Assembly (NCBI GenBank): GCA_028868335.1
Contig: JAGWUU010000004.1
Coordinates: 1 to 30,875, forward strand
DNA length: 30,875 nucleotides
Reading direction: 5' to 3'
DNA from: Sphingomonadales bacterium
GTDB lineage: Bacteria; Pseudomonadota; Alphaproteobacteria; Sphingomonadales; Sphingomonadaceae
The notes beneath the pieces were generated by a model. That model was not told where the DNA came from. It made no database searches and saw only the letters and a list, made by a program, of their open reading frames with translations. Below are positions 7,836 to 15,577 of this stretch, piece after piece (position 1 is the first letter of the stretch; each line of letters opens with the position of its first letter). The position numbers and the translations under genes are program-made.

Positions 7836-10142
7836 TCACAGCGCTTGCCGGTTCAACCGCAAGGCATTGGTGACGACGCTGACGGAGGACAACGCCATGG
7901 CCGCAGCGGCTATCGTCGGTGACAGCAGGATGCCGAACGAGGGATAGAGCAGCCCGGCAGCGACGGGAATCCCGGCGGCATTGTAGATGAACGCGAACAC
8001 CAGGTTTTGGCGGATGTTGCGCATCGTCGCCTGGCTCAACCGGCGGGCGCGGACGATGCCGGTGAGGTCGCCCTTGAGCAGGGTGACGCCCGCGCTTTCG
8101 ATCGCAACGTCGGTGCCCGATCCCATGGCAATGCCGACATCGGCCGCGGCAAGCGCCGGGGCGTCGTTTACGCCGTCGCCCGCCATGGCGACGACCCGCC
8201 CCGCGCTTCTCAACCGTGCCACGACCGCGCTCTTCTGGTCCGGGAGGACGTCGGCCTCGATATCCCCGATCCCGAGCCTGCGGGCGACCGCTTCGGCGGT
8301 GGTGCGGTTGTCACCGGTCAGCATGACCACGCGGATTCCCTCGTCGCGCAATGCGTCCAGCGCATCGGGCGTGGTCGGCTTGATTGGATCGGCAATGGCG
8401 ATGGCGCCGCCGACCTTGCCGTCGATCCCGACGAAAATGGCGGTCGCGCCATCCTGACGCAGTGCGTCAGCGGCGGTGGCGAGCGGGGCTGGGTCAATCT
8501 TCCGTTCGGCCATGAACCGTGCGTTGCCCAGAACGATCTGCCTGCCCTCGACCACGCCGACCGCGCCGCGCCCCGTCGGCGAGTCAAATGCGCTCACCTG
8601 CGGCATCGCCAGTGCCCGCGCCTTGGCCGCTTCGACGATAGCGAGTGCGAGCGGATGCTCGGAGGCCTGTTCCACGGCGGCGGCAAGGCGCAGCACCTCA
8701 CCCTCGCCATAACCGGGCGCCGGCACGATCGCGGTGACCGCAGGCCGCCCCATGGTCAGGGTTCCGGTCTTGTCGACCACCAGCGTATCGACCCGTTCCA
8801 TTCGTTCGAGCGCTTCGGCGTTCTTGATCAGCACGCCAAGGCTTGCGCCGCGTCCGACGCCGACCATGATCGACATCGGCGTGGCAAGGCCCAGCGCGCA
8901 GGGACAGGCGATGATCAGCACGGAAACGGCCGCGACAAGGCCATAGCCAAAACGCGGCTGCGGTCCCCAGATGCTCCAGCCGATGAAGGCGAGAACGGCA
9001 ACGCCGATCACCGCGGGAACGAACCAGCCTGCGACCTGATCCGCCAGGCGCTGGATCGGCGCGCGCGAGCGTTGCGCCTCCGATACCATCTGGACAATCC
9101 GGGCGAGCATGGTGTCGCGTCCGACCCTGACTGCCACGATCACCAGCGCGCCGGTCTGGTTGATCGTCCCGCCGACGACCGCATCGCCCACGGTCTTGGT
9201 GATCGGCATGGATTCGCCCGTCACCATCGATTCATCGAGCGAGGATCGGCCGTCCGTCACCGTTCCATCGACCGGCACCTTCTCACCCGGCCGCACGCGC
9301 AGACGATCGCCCGCCATGATCGCATCGATGCCCACTTCTTCCTCGCCGCCATCGACCAGCAGACGGCGCGCGGTCTTTGGGGCAAGGCCGAGCAGGGCCT
9401 TGATCGCGCCCGACGTCCGCTCGCGGGCGCGCAGTTCAAGGACCTGGCCGAGCAGCACCAGCACGGTGATCACCGCCGCCGCCTCGAAATAGACCGGGAC
9501 GCTGCCGTCCGCATTGCGGAAAGCGGACGGGAACAAGTCCGGGGCGAGCGCCGCGACCATCGAGTAGGCCCAGGCGACTCCCGTGCCCATCGCTATCAGC
9601 GTGAACATGTTGAGATTGCGCGTCTTGAGCGACAGCCATCCGCGCTCGAAGAATGGCCAGCCCGCCCAGAGGACGACCGGCGTTGCGAGCGCAAGCTGGA
9701 CCCATATCGACAGCCGCATCGGAACGAGGTGGTGAAGCGCAGGGAGTAGGTGGCTTCCCATTTCGAGCAGGAACACCGGCAGCGTGAGCGCTAGGCCGAT
9801 CCGGAAACGGCGGGTCATGTCAGCCAGTTCCGGACTTGGCCCGCTTTCGAGGCTGGCGACTTCGGGCTCCAGCGCCATCCCGCAGATCGGGCAGGCGCCC
9901 GGATGGTCCTGCCGCACCTCCGGGTGCATCGGGCAGGTCCAGATCGCGCCTGCGGGCGCTTCGACCAGTTCGCGCGGGGCGAGGTAGTGTTGCGGATCGT
10001 TCGCGAACTTTTCCCGGCACTTGGCGCTGCAAAAGTGGTAGGAATGACCGGCATGATCGGCGTGGTGCGGCGTCCTCGCCGGATCGACCGTCATTCCGCA
10101 GACCGGATCGGTAACGGTTGCATGGTCAACCGAATGTTCCAT
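7836..10142 (-). CDS. copA-type ATPase: Copper-exporting P1B-type ATPase with YHS and HMBD N-terminal domains
   Basis: About 768 residues. The N-terminus has a YHS-type metal domain (about residues 11-54, TDPVCGMTVD to DPQHYL) and then a heavy-metal-binding domain (about 68-93, WTCPMHPEV and CPICGMALEP). The common ferredoxin-like HMA domain is absent. The pump core shows the actuator TGES, the membrane CPC motif in ACPCALGLATP, the phosphorylation site DKTGTLT, then TGDN and GDGVND. The last helices contain YNAAGIP and MALSSVSV, which mark Cu(I) P1B-1 pumps. I chose ATG 10142 because AAGGA lies 8 bases upstream; ATG 10148 is only 2 bases from it. The longer open frame to 10379 runs through copB and is spurious. 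As last gene of the copper operon it exports Cu(I) from cytoplasm to periplasm. Confidence 0.93.
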   Translation of the reverse strand: MEHSVDHATVTDPVCGMTVDPARTPHHADHAGHSYHFCSAKCREKFANDPQHYLAPRELVEAPAGAIWTCPMHPEVRQDHPGACPICGMALEPEVASLESGPSPELADMTRRFRIGLALTLPVFLLEMGSHLLPALHHLVPMRLSIWVQLALATPVVLWAGWPFFERGWLSLKTRNLNMFTLIAMGTGVAWAYSMVAALAPDLFPSAFRNADGSVPVYFEAAAVITVLVLLGQVLELRARERTSGAIKALLGLAPKTARRLLVDGGEEEVGIDAIMAGDRLRVRPGEKVPVDGTVTDGRSSLDESMVTGESMPITKTVGDAVVGGTINQTGALVIVAVRVGRDTMLARIVQMVSEAQRSRAPIQRLADQVAGWFVPAVIGVAVLAFIGWSIWGPQPRFGYGLVAAVSVLIIACPCALGLATPMSIMVGVGRGASLGVLIKNAEALERMERVDTLVVDKTGTLTMGRPAVTAIVPAPGYGEGEVLRLAAAVEQASEHPLALAIVEAAKARALAMPQVSAFDSPTGRGAVGVVEGRQIVLGNARFMAERKIDPAPLATAADALRQDGATAIFVGIDGKVGGAIAIADPIKPTTPDALDALRDEGIRVVMLTGDNRTTAEAVARRLGIGDIEADVLPDQKSAVVARLRSAGRVVAMAGDGVNDAPALAAADVGIAMGSGTDVAIESAGVTLLKGDLTGIVRARRLSQATMRNIRQNLVFAFIYNAAGIPVAAGLLYPSFGILLSPTIAAAAMALSSVSVVTNALRLNRQAL

Positions 10143-10164
10143 CGTCATCGTCCTTGTTCCCCGA

Positions 10165-11127
10165 TCAGAACCAGAGGCGAACCCCCGCGACCAGATTGCC
10201 TTCAGAGGCATTCTTGCCGTCGGCTCGCGCATAGGTGGCCGTCCGACCCGCGGCCCAGGTCCAGTTGACGCCAATGTACGGAGCGAATTCACGGCGAATT
10301 TCATAGCGCAGGCGCAGGCCCAGCTCGGCGCTCGACAGGCCCGCGCCGATGCGCTGGTCGGGCATGTCCTGCGCGGCAAGGTCGAATTCGACGCGTGGCT
10401 GGAGGATCAGGCGCTGGGTGATCCGCTGGTCATAGAAACTCTCCAGTCGACCGGTGAACTGGCCCTTGTCCGACAGAAAGACGGCAGCCTGAACGTCGAA
10501 CTGATAAGGCGCGCGCCCTTCGATCCCTATCGTCGCCCAGGAACGCGCGGGGCGCGGGCGGATGTCCTGCCTGATGCCGAGTTGCAGGTTCCACCATGGG
10601 TCGAGCGCCTTGGCGTAGAGCGCCTGAAACTCGGCGTGGTCGAGGCCGGCTCCAAAGGTGCCTTCGCCCTTGCTCTTGAGAACGAAGCGATTGAGGTCGC
10701 CCAGCCATGCCTCGCTTTCCCATCGGTAGCCGTCCTTGCCCGCGCGAAACTGGTACTCGGCCAGATCGAAAGTGAGCCGAGCGTAGGTCGTCAGCGGCGG
10801 CTGCATCGAAATCTTCTCGGCCGCTGCCATCTCTGCGGGGTTCCAGTAGCGGTCGGCAAGGCGATCATGCGCCGGGGAGGGTGCCTCGTCGCTGCCGGGG
10901 GGCTGGTCGGTTCCGGTCGGTTCCGACCCCGTTGCCTCGTTGCCTGAAGCGTCGGAGGGCGGCATGTCCATGCCCGGCATCGCCTGCATCCCACCGGGAG
11001 CCGGTTGCGGCGCCTTTGCGTCTGGCGAGGGTTGCGGCATCGCGGGATGATGCATCGCGTGATCCATCGCCTGCGCCGCGGCGGGCGCAGTGCTGGCGGC
11101 CAGCGCGACGGCAAGCAAAGCTCTCAC
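10165..11127 (-). CDS. copB: Copper resistance protein B (outer membrane)
   Basis: Protein of 320 residues starting at a GTG that overlaps the copA stop (GTGA), with GGAG 7 bases upstream. A signal peptide ends near ALAASTAPAAAQA (about residue 20). A His/Met-rich stretch follows with short motifs such as MDHAMHH and MQAMPGMDM, then an acidic-proline linker to about residue 85. The remainder (from RYWNPAEMAAAEK) is the CopB beta-barrel domain, ending in the aromatic GVRLWF expected of an outer membrane protein. CopB is believed to bind copper at the outer membrane and to work with the periplasmic oxidase CopA. Its place between copA and the ATPase supports this. Confidence 0.93.
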   Translation of the reverse strand: MRALLAVALAASTAPAAAQAMDHAMHHPAMPQPSPDAKAPQPAPGGMQAMPGMDMPPSDASGNEATGSEPTGTDQPPGSDEAPSPAHDRLADRYWNPAEMAAAEKISMQPPLTTYARLTFDLAEYQFRAGKDGYRWESEAWLGDLNRFVLKSKGEGTFGAGLDHAEFQALYAKALDPWWNLQLGIRQDIRPRPARSWATIGIEGRAPYQFDVQAAVFLSDKGQFTGRLESFYDQRITQRLILQPRVEFDLAAQDMPDQRIGAGLSSAELGLRLRYEIRREFAPYIGVNWTWAAGRTATYARADGKNASEGNLVAGVRLWF

Positions 11128-12827
11128 GCCCCGTCTCCGGCGGACGGGCGAACCTGGACGACGCGCATCATCCCCATCGCCATGTGCAGGAACAGATGGC
11201 AGTGAAACGCCCAGTCGCCGTGCAGCGCGGTCACGTCCCAGCTTACCTTGCCGCCGGGCAGGACATTGACCGTGTGCTTGCGAGGCGAATGATCGCCGTG
11301 GCCGGTCACAAGTTCGAAGATGTGGCCGTGCAGATGGATCGGGTGAGCCATCATGGTGTCGTTGATCAGCGTCACCCGCACCCGCTCGCCGCTGCGCATC
11401 GGCAGCGGTTCGTGCGCCTCGCTCATGGTCTTGCCGTCGATCGACCACATGTAGCGATCCATCGCTCCGGTCAGGTGGACTTCGATCTCACGGCTCGCGG
11501 CGCGGGTGTCGGGGTTGCGTTCAAGCGCCACGAGGTCCCGGTACACCAGCACCTTGTGATTGGCATTGTCGAGGCCGATCCCCGGATCGCCGGTGCGGTC
11601 CATAGGCATGGGATTGATCATCTCGACGCCAGGGCCAAGCTTGACCTGCGGCGCGCGCGAGCCGTCGCGCATCGACATGTCCATGCCCTTCATGTCCGCG
11701 CCGTTCATGTCCATGCCTGCCATGTCCATGCCCATGTCCTTCATGGTCAGGACAGGGCGGCGGCGCGGCGGCGGCACCTCTGCGCGCATTCCCGGGCGCG
11801 GGGCAAGCGTGGCAAGGGCCATGCCCGAACGGTCGACACTCTCACCGACGATGGTGAAGGCCTTGTCCTCGGCCGGAGTGACGATCGCGTCATAGGTTTC
11901 GCCGGGCGAGAACTGGAATTCATCGACCGTCACCGGCTTCACGTCCTGCCCATCGGCGCTGACCACCTGCATCGCCAGGCCGGGAATGCGGACGTTGAAC
12001 ACGGTCATCGCCGCAGCGTTGATGAAACGCAACCGTACCCGCTCGCCTGGCCTGAACAGCGCCGTCCAGTTTGCCTTCGGCCCGTGGCCGTTGACCAAAT
12101 AGGTCAGTACCTCGGCAGTCACGTCGGAAATGTCGGTCGGGTCCATCCGCATCTTGCCCCAGGCAAGGCGTTCCAACAGCCTCTGGTCCTTTCCGGCCAG
12201 CAGTCCGGCGAGCGTCTGACGCTGATGGTTGTAGTATCCGGGCTCGACCTTGAGGTTGCGCAGAATCCGCGCCGGATCGACAAAGCTGTGGTCCGACAGG
12301 AGGATGACGTGATCCCGATCGTACGGCGCCGGTTCGGGTCCGGCCGGATCGATCACGATCGGGCCATACATGCCCATCATTTCCTGAAGGCCCGAATGGC
12401 TGTGATACCAGTAGGTTCCGGCCTGCTCGATACCGAACTGATAAGTGAAGCTGGTGCGCGGCCGGATTCCGGGGAACGAAACACCGGGAACGCCGTCCAT
12501 CTGGAACGGCACCAGAAGGCCGTGCCAGTGAATCGACGTTTCCTCGTCCAGGGTGTTCTCGACCGTCAGGTGCAGGTTCTGTCCCTGCCTCAGGCGCAGC
12601 AGGGGGCCGGGCACGGTTCCGTTGATGTTGACCGCGTGCGCCATTTTACCGTCGATGTTGAGCGCATCGCGACCGACGCGCAGGTGAATCTCCTCACCCG
12701 ACAGCGTCGGCAATCCCGCCGAGACCGGCTGCGCCCAAGCCGGGAGCCACGGCTGCGCCAAAAGCGCTCCGCCGCCGCCGACCGCCCCCTTGAGCAGACC
12801 ACGGCGGTTGATGTCGAGACTTGTCAT
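11124..12827 (-). CDS. copA: Copper resistance multicopper oxidase CopA, Tat-exported
   Basis: Protein of 567 residues. A twin-arginine signal (INRRGLLKGA, about residues 6-15) and hydrophobic stretch direct a folded enzyme to the periplasm. The multicopper oxidase sites are clear: HWHGLLVPFQMDG and YWYHSHSG in the first cupredoxin domain, and HPIHLHGHIFEL plus WAFHCHLFLHMAMGMM at the C-terminus, which supply type 1, 2 and 3 copper ligands. A Met-Asp-Met-rich insert (about residues 360-385, repeats of the MDM type) is typical of CopA and probably binds Cu(I). It likely oxidises Cu(I) to Cu(II) and sequesters copper. The gene is 50 bases after the ECF sigma gene and overlaps copB. Confidence 0.95.
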   Translation of the reverse strand: MTSLDINRRGLLKGAVGGGGALLAQPWLPAWAQPVSAGLPTLSGEEIHLRVGRDALNIDGKMAHAVNINGTVPGPLLRLRQGQNLHLTVENTLDEETSIHWHGLLVPFQMDGVPGVSFPGIRPRTSFTYQFGIEQAGTYWYHSHSGLQEMMGMYGPIVIDPAGPEPAPYDRDHVILLSDHSFVDPARILRNLKVEPGYYNHQRQTLAGLLAGKDQRLLERLAWGKMRMDPTDISDVTAEVLTYLVNGHGPKANWTALFRPGERVRLRFINAAAMTVFNVRIPGLAMQVVSADGQDVKPVTVDEFQFSPGETYDAIVTPAEDKAFTIVGESVDRSGMALATLAPRPGMRAEVPPPRRRPVLTMKDMGMDMAGMDMNGADMKGMDMSMRDGSRAPQVKLGPGVEMINPMPMDRTGDPGIGLDNANHKVLVYRDLVALERNPDTRAASREIEVHLTGAMDRYMWSIDGKTMSEAHEPLPMRSGERVRVTLINDTMMAHPIHLHGHIFELVTGHGDHSPRKHTVNVLPGGKVSWDVTALHGDWAFHCHLFLHMAMGMMRVVQVRPSAGDGA

Positions 12828-12877
12828 GAATTCGATGGCCCTTCGCGCAGTGCATCATGGGTTACGCGGGCGCTGAT

Positions 12878-13438
12878 TCAACCCCTCAAATTTTCCGACA
12901 GCCTTGCCCGTGCGCGATGCAGACGGGTTTCAACCGCCTTTTCGCTGATGCCGAGAATCTCCGCGACCTCGGCCTGGCTCAAGCCTTCGATGGTGCGTAG
13001 CGCCAGCACTTCCTTGAGTCGGTCGGGAAGCCGGGCGATCGCGGCCATGGTCCGCGCGAGTTCCTGGCGATCCGCTGCCTGGCGCTCGGCATCAGGGGCA
13101 GATTCCGCGACCGTGCGGGCATCTTCAAGCGGCAGGGCAAAGGCGAAGAACCGGCGCACCTTGCGGCGTCGTGCCCAGTCATGGGCCTTGTTGATCACTA
13201 TCCGGGCCAGCCAGTGCTCGAACGGCCGCGTTCCGTCATAGCGCTTTAGCGCGGCGAAGCCTGCGATGAAGCTTTGCTGGGTTATGTCGAGCGCGGCATC
13301 GTCATCGCCGCAGTGATGGCGCGCCAGGCGGAACGCCCAGGCGCGATGCCGGTCCATCAGCACGCGATAGGCAGCCTGCCTGCCGCCCAGCGCAAGCGCC
13401 GCGAGTTCGCCCTCCGTACAGGCGGCCAGATCGAGCAT
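12878..13438 (-). CDS. ECF RNA polymerase sigma factor (CnrH-like position)
   Basis: About 186 residues. Sigma region 2 spans roughly residues 20-90 (RHRAWAFRLARHHCGDD, then DITQQSFIAGFAALKRYDG and HWLARIVINKAHDWARRR). Region 4 spans roughly 125-185 (LPDRLKEVLALRTIEGLSQ, then ISEKAVETRLHRARARL). There is no region 1.1 or 3, as expected for extracytoplasmic function factors. The ATG shares a base with the stop of the sensor gene (TGATG); a GTG one codon earlier is also possible. It lies third in a Y-X-H order and directly before copA, so it most likely directs transcription of this copper operon and of itself when released from the anti-sigma-like protein. Confidence 0.88.
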   Translation of the reverse strand: MLDLAACTEGELAALALGGRQAAYRVLMDRHRAWAFRLARHHCGDDDAALDITQQSFIAGFAALKRYDGTRPFEHWLARIVINKAHDWARRRKVRRFFAFALPLEDARTVAESAPDAERQAADRQELARTMAAIARLPDRLKEVLALRTIEGLSQAEVAEILGISEKAVETRLHRARARLSENLRG

Positions 13439-13881
13439 CACTGCGGCTTTACGGTGAGAGCCTTGACGACCGCCGCATCGAATCGCGTCGCCTGATCGGG
13501 TCGCAGCACGCCGCGCATGGCGAAGATGTGTTCCAGCGTGACCTTCTGCAATTCGCCCATCGCATGATGCGAGGCATCGACCGCGGCGTCCACCTGCGGG
13601 CCATAGCCATGCTCTGCCTCGATCGCGCTGGCGAGACGGGCGTTGTCCGCGCGCAGTTCGAGTTCGAGCGCCTGGCGGCGCAGCGCGTACTGGCGCTCGA
13701 TCGCCTCGATCTTTGCTTGCTGGCCGCTGTCCAGCCTGAGATCATCATGGAGGAGCTGGTGGAGTTCGGATTCGACCGGCGCAGATGGCGCGATCCATGT
13801 GCGGCCGATCAGGACGCCGCCAATCGCCGCGCCGAAGGCAAGCACGACCATCAGCGCCAGGCGGAACCGTTCACCAGTCAT
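13438..13881 (-). CDS. Periplasmic heavy-metal sensor, CnrX-like
   Basis: Protein of 147 residues with one N-terminal membrane anchor (about residues 7-26) and a helical periplasmic domain. The residues His41, His45, Glu62, His118 and Met122 (in ELHQLLHDD, EAIERQ and LEHIFAMRG) fall at the same spacing as the metal ligands I recall for CnrX of Cupriavidus (His42, His46, Glu63, His119, Met123), with a constant offset of one. This makes a CnrX-type metal-binding site likely. The family (Metal_resist/Spy-CpxP-like helical hairpin) senses metal at the periplasmic face. The gene shares TGATG junctions with the anti-sigma-like gene before it and the sigma gene after it. Given the downstream genes, copper is the probable signal rather than nickel or cobalt. 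Confidence 0.8.
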   Translation of the reverse strand: MTGERFRLALMVVLAFGAAIGGVLIGRTWIAPSAPVESELHQLLHDDLRLDSGQQAKIEAIERQYALRRQALELELRADNARLASAIEAEHGYGPQVDAAVDASHHAMGELQKVTLEHIFAMRGVLRPDQATRFDAAVVKALTVKPQ

Positions 13882-14150
13882 CAGCGACCGTCCAGAAGCG
13901 TTGACGGCGCCAACGCGACAGGTTCGCTCAAGGGGAACAGCGAGGCTGCGTGAACCGGCTCTGCCGGAGCGAGCGAGCCAGCCAGTCCGATCCCGAGCGA
14001 CGCCGCCGCGACCATAGCCAATGCCGACGCGGAGATCTGCGATTGACCCTGCGGGGCCAGACCGGCAAGCACGGCGTCATCGATCGATCCCAGGCGCGGA
14101 TCGAGCGGCAGGTCCCGCATCCGGGTAAGGAGGCTGTCAATGTCGTCCAT
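13881..14150 (-). CDS. Small single-pass membrane protein, probable CnrY-like anti-sigma factor
   Basis: Protein of 89 residues starting at the ATG at 14150, with GAGGA 10 bases upstream; the longer open frame to 14498 runs into copC and is not real. The first ~37 residues are soluble and begin MDDIDSLLTRMRDLPLDPRL. A single membrane helix spans about residues 40-60 (ALAMVAAASLGIGLAGSLA), and a short periplasmic tail follows. This is the size and topology of CnrY/NccY anti-sigma factors, which hold the sigma factor at the membrane. Sequence similarity is too low for me to recognise it by residues alone; the call rests on topology, position and overlap with the CnrX-like gene. It could otherwise be an unrelated small membrane protein. 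Confidence 0.65.
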   Translation of the reverse strand: MDDIDSLLTRMRDLPLDPRLGSIDDAVLAGLAPQGQSQISASALAMVAAASLGIGLAGSLAPAEPVHAASLFPLSEPVALAPSTLLDGR

Positions 14151-14289
14151 GGCGTTCAGGTCCTCGTGGCGTTCCAAGGCAACTACGCATTCAGCCAGGC
14201 CTCCCCTCGAAATTTTCTCGCCCCGGCCGAGGGCTTGGCATCCGGCTTGCGTATTCTGCCTAACATGCCGCTTTCCTGAGGAGTAGATA
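14151..14289. promoter_or_regulatory. Divergent intergenic region between the sigma/sensor operon and copCD
   Basis: This 139-base gap must hold the promoters of both copper transcripts. GAGGAG at 14278-14283 lies 6 bases before the copC ATG. An AT-rich core AATTTT (around 14211-14216) and TATTCT (14252-14257) are candidate promoter pieces. I could not fit a convincing sigma-70 spacing or a known ECF -35/-10 pair to either direction. Confidence 0.4.
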
Positions 14290-14682
14290 ATGCATTTCTT
14301 CCGCGCCCTTGGTCTGATTGCCCTTTCCGCCGGTCTTGCAGTGGCGGCGCCGGTTATGGCCCACACCCGCGTCGTCGCGTCCAGTCCGGCGGCTGCGGCG
14401 ACCGTTTCGAATGTTCGAAGCGTGACGATCACCTTCAATGAAGCGTTCATGCCAGCGCTCTCGGGCCTGGAAATCGTGATGACCGGGATGCCCGGCATGG
14501 CTGGGCATCATCCGGCAATGAAGATGGCAGGCGTCAAGGTTGCGCCAAGTGCCGATCACAAGTCGCTGGTCGCAACGCTGGCACGCCCGCTGACCGCGGG
14601 GACCTACGACGTCAACTGGCACGCTGTCGGTAACGACACCCACCGGATGACCGGCAAGGTAAGCTTCACCGTCCGCAAATGA
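14290..14682 (+). CDS. copC: Periplasmic copper-binding protein CopC
   Basis: Protein of 130 residues. A signal peptide should be cut after VAAPVMA (residue 24), leaving His25 as residue 1 of the mature protein, the N-terminal ligand of the CopC Cu(II) site. The other ligand region is YDVNWHAVGNDTHRMTG near the C-terminus, with the expected Asp and His. A Met/His-rich loop (MTGMPGMAGHHPAMKM, about residues 58-73) may add a Cu(I) site. The beta-sandwich length of about 100 mature residues fits the family. A strong GAGGAG ribosome site lies 6 bases upstream. The gene overlaps copD by ATGA and is divergent from the sigma/sensor operon. CopC carries copper in the periplasm and delivers it to CopD. 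Confidence 0.93.
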   Translation: MHFFRALGLIALSAGLAVAAPVMAHTRVVASSPAAAATVSNVRSVTITFNEAFMPALSGLEIVMTGMPGMAGHHPAMKMAGVKVAPSADHKSLVATLARPLTAGTYDVNWHAVGNDTHRMTGKVSFTVRK

Positions 14683-15560
14683 CCGCGCTCGAGCTGGCAC
14701 GCTTCGCGCTCTACGCCGATCTCGGACTGGCGTTCGGCGTGCCGGCGGCGGCGATTCTGACAGGCGCGCGCCATGGGCCGCCCGTCTTGCGCCCGTTTCT
14801 TGTCGGTACTGCTGTTCTTGGATTGCCATTGTCGATGATCGGCTATCTGCTGCTGGTCGCGCAAATGGCAGGGACCGGAATTGGTGATCTCGACTGGCAG
14901 TTGGTACGGGACCTTACCATCAACTCGGCGGTCGGAATGGCGTTTGCGGTAAGAGTTGTCGTGCTCTGCGTGGCCGTGGCGATCGGCTTGATTGCGCGCC
15001 GTGGTCAGGTCTGGTGGACTGCCTGTGCGGGGATCGCGCTGGCTACCCTCGCATGGTCAGGCCATGCCGCCGCTGGGGAAGGAGCGCTTGCGCTGCCACG
15101 GCTAGGGGCGGACATCGCCCATCTTCTCGCCTCATCGATCTGGCTTGGCGCGCTGGTCTGGTTTCTGGTGCAGCTATGGAGGCGGGGCGGCACGTCGAAT
15201 GACACCAAGGCGGCGCTGACCCGGTTTGCCGGGGTTGGCAGTGTGCTGGTGATGGTGCTCGGCGCGACCGGGCTGGTCAACCTGTGGTTCGTTGCGCCGG
15301 TTGGCGTTTGGGCCAATCTCGCCTTGACGGACTACGGCAAACTGCTTGTGCTGAAACTTGTGTTGTTCGCCGGGATGTTGGCACTCGCCGCGCTCAACCG
15401 CTTCGTGCTGGTGCCGATGCTGAATTCGTCCGGGTCGGGCGAGGATGCGCGGCGCGGTCGCCTTGGCTTGCGGCTGAGCATCGGGCTGGAACTCTGCGCG
15501 GCCTGCGCCATCCTTGCACTGGTGGCATCGCTTGGACTGATCGATCCGGGCAGCGCCTGA
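14679..15560 (+). CDS. copD: Copper resistance inner-membrane protein CopD
   Basis: Protein of 293 residues with about eight membrane helices, normal for CopD. A conserved histidine lies in AWSGHAAAGEG (near residue 130), and ADIAHLLASSIWLGALVWFL (about 145-164) is the typical CopD helix with a metal-competent His. The ATG overlaps the copC stop (ATGA), so CopC and CopD are made together. CopD is thought to move copper from CopC into the cytoplasm. Pairing it with an export-and-oxidation operon in the opposite direction is common in copper islands. Confidence 0.92.
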   Translation: MTALELARFALYADLGLAFGVPAAAILTGARHGPPVLRPFLVGTAVLGLPLSMIGYLLLVAQMAGTGIGDLDWQLVRDLTINSAVGMAFAVRVVVLCVAVAIGLIARRGQVWWTACAGIALATLAWSGHAAAGEGALALPRLGADIAHLLASSIWLGALVWFLVQLWRRGGTSNDTKAALTRFAGVGSVLVMVLGATGLVNLWFVAPVGVWANLALTDYGKLLVLKLVLFAGMLALAALNRFVLVPMLNSSGSGEDARRGRLGLRLSIGLELCAACAILALVASLGLIDPGSA

Positions 15561-15577
15561 TCACGCCCCGCGCCCGG

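Noticed and set aside
8007..9749. 580-residue plus-strand open frame opposite the copper ATPase
   Set aside because: Antisense shadow of the P1B ATPase, whose catalytic motifs lie on the minus strand throughout this stretch.
11690..11750. Short tandem DNA repeats of the type atgtccatgcc
   Set aside because: They encode the Met-Asp-Met-rich copper-binding insert of CopA, so protein-level repetition explains them; not a separate DNA repeat element.
10881..13241. 786-residue plus-strand open frame opposite copA, copB and the sigma gene
   Set aside because: The minus strand carries unmistakable CopA, CopB and ECF sigma sequence here. The plus-strand product has low-complexity Arg/His content and no motifs.
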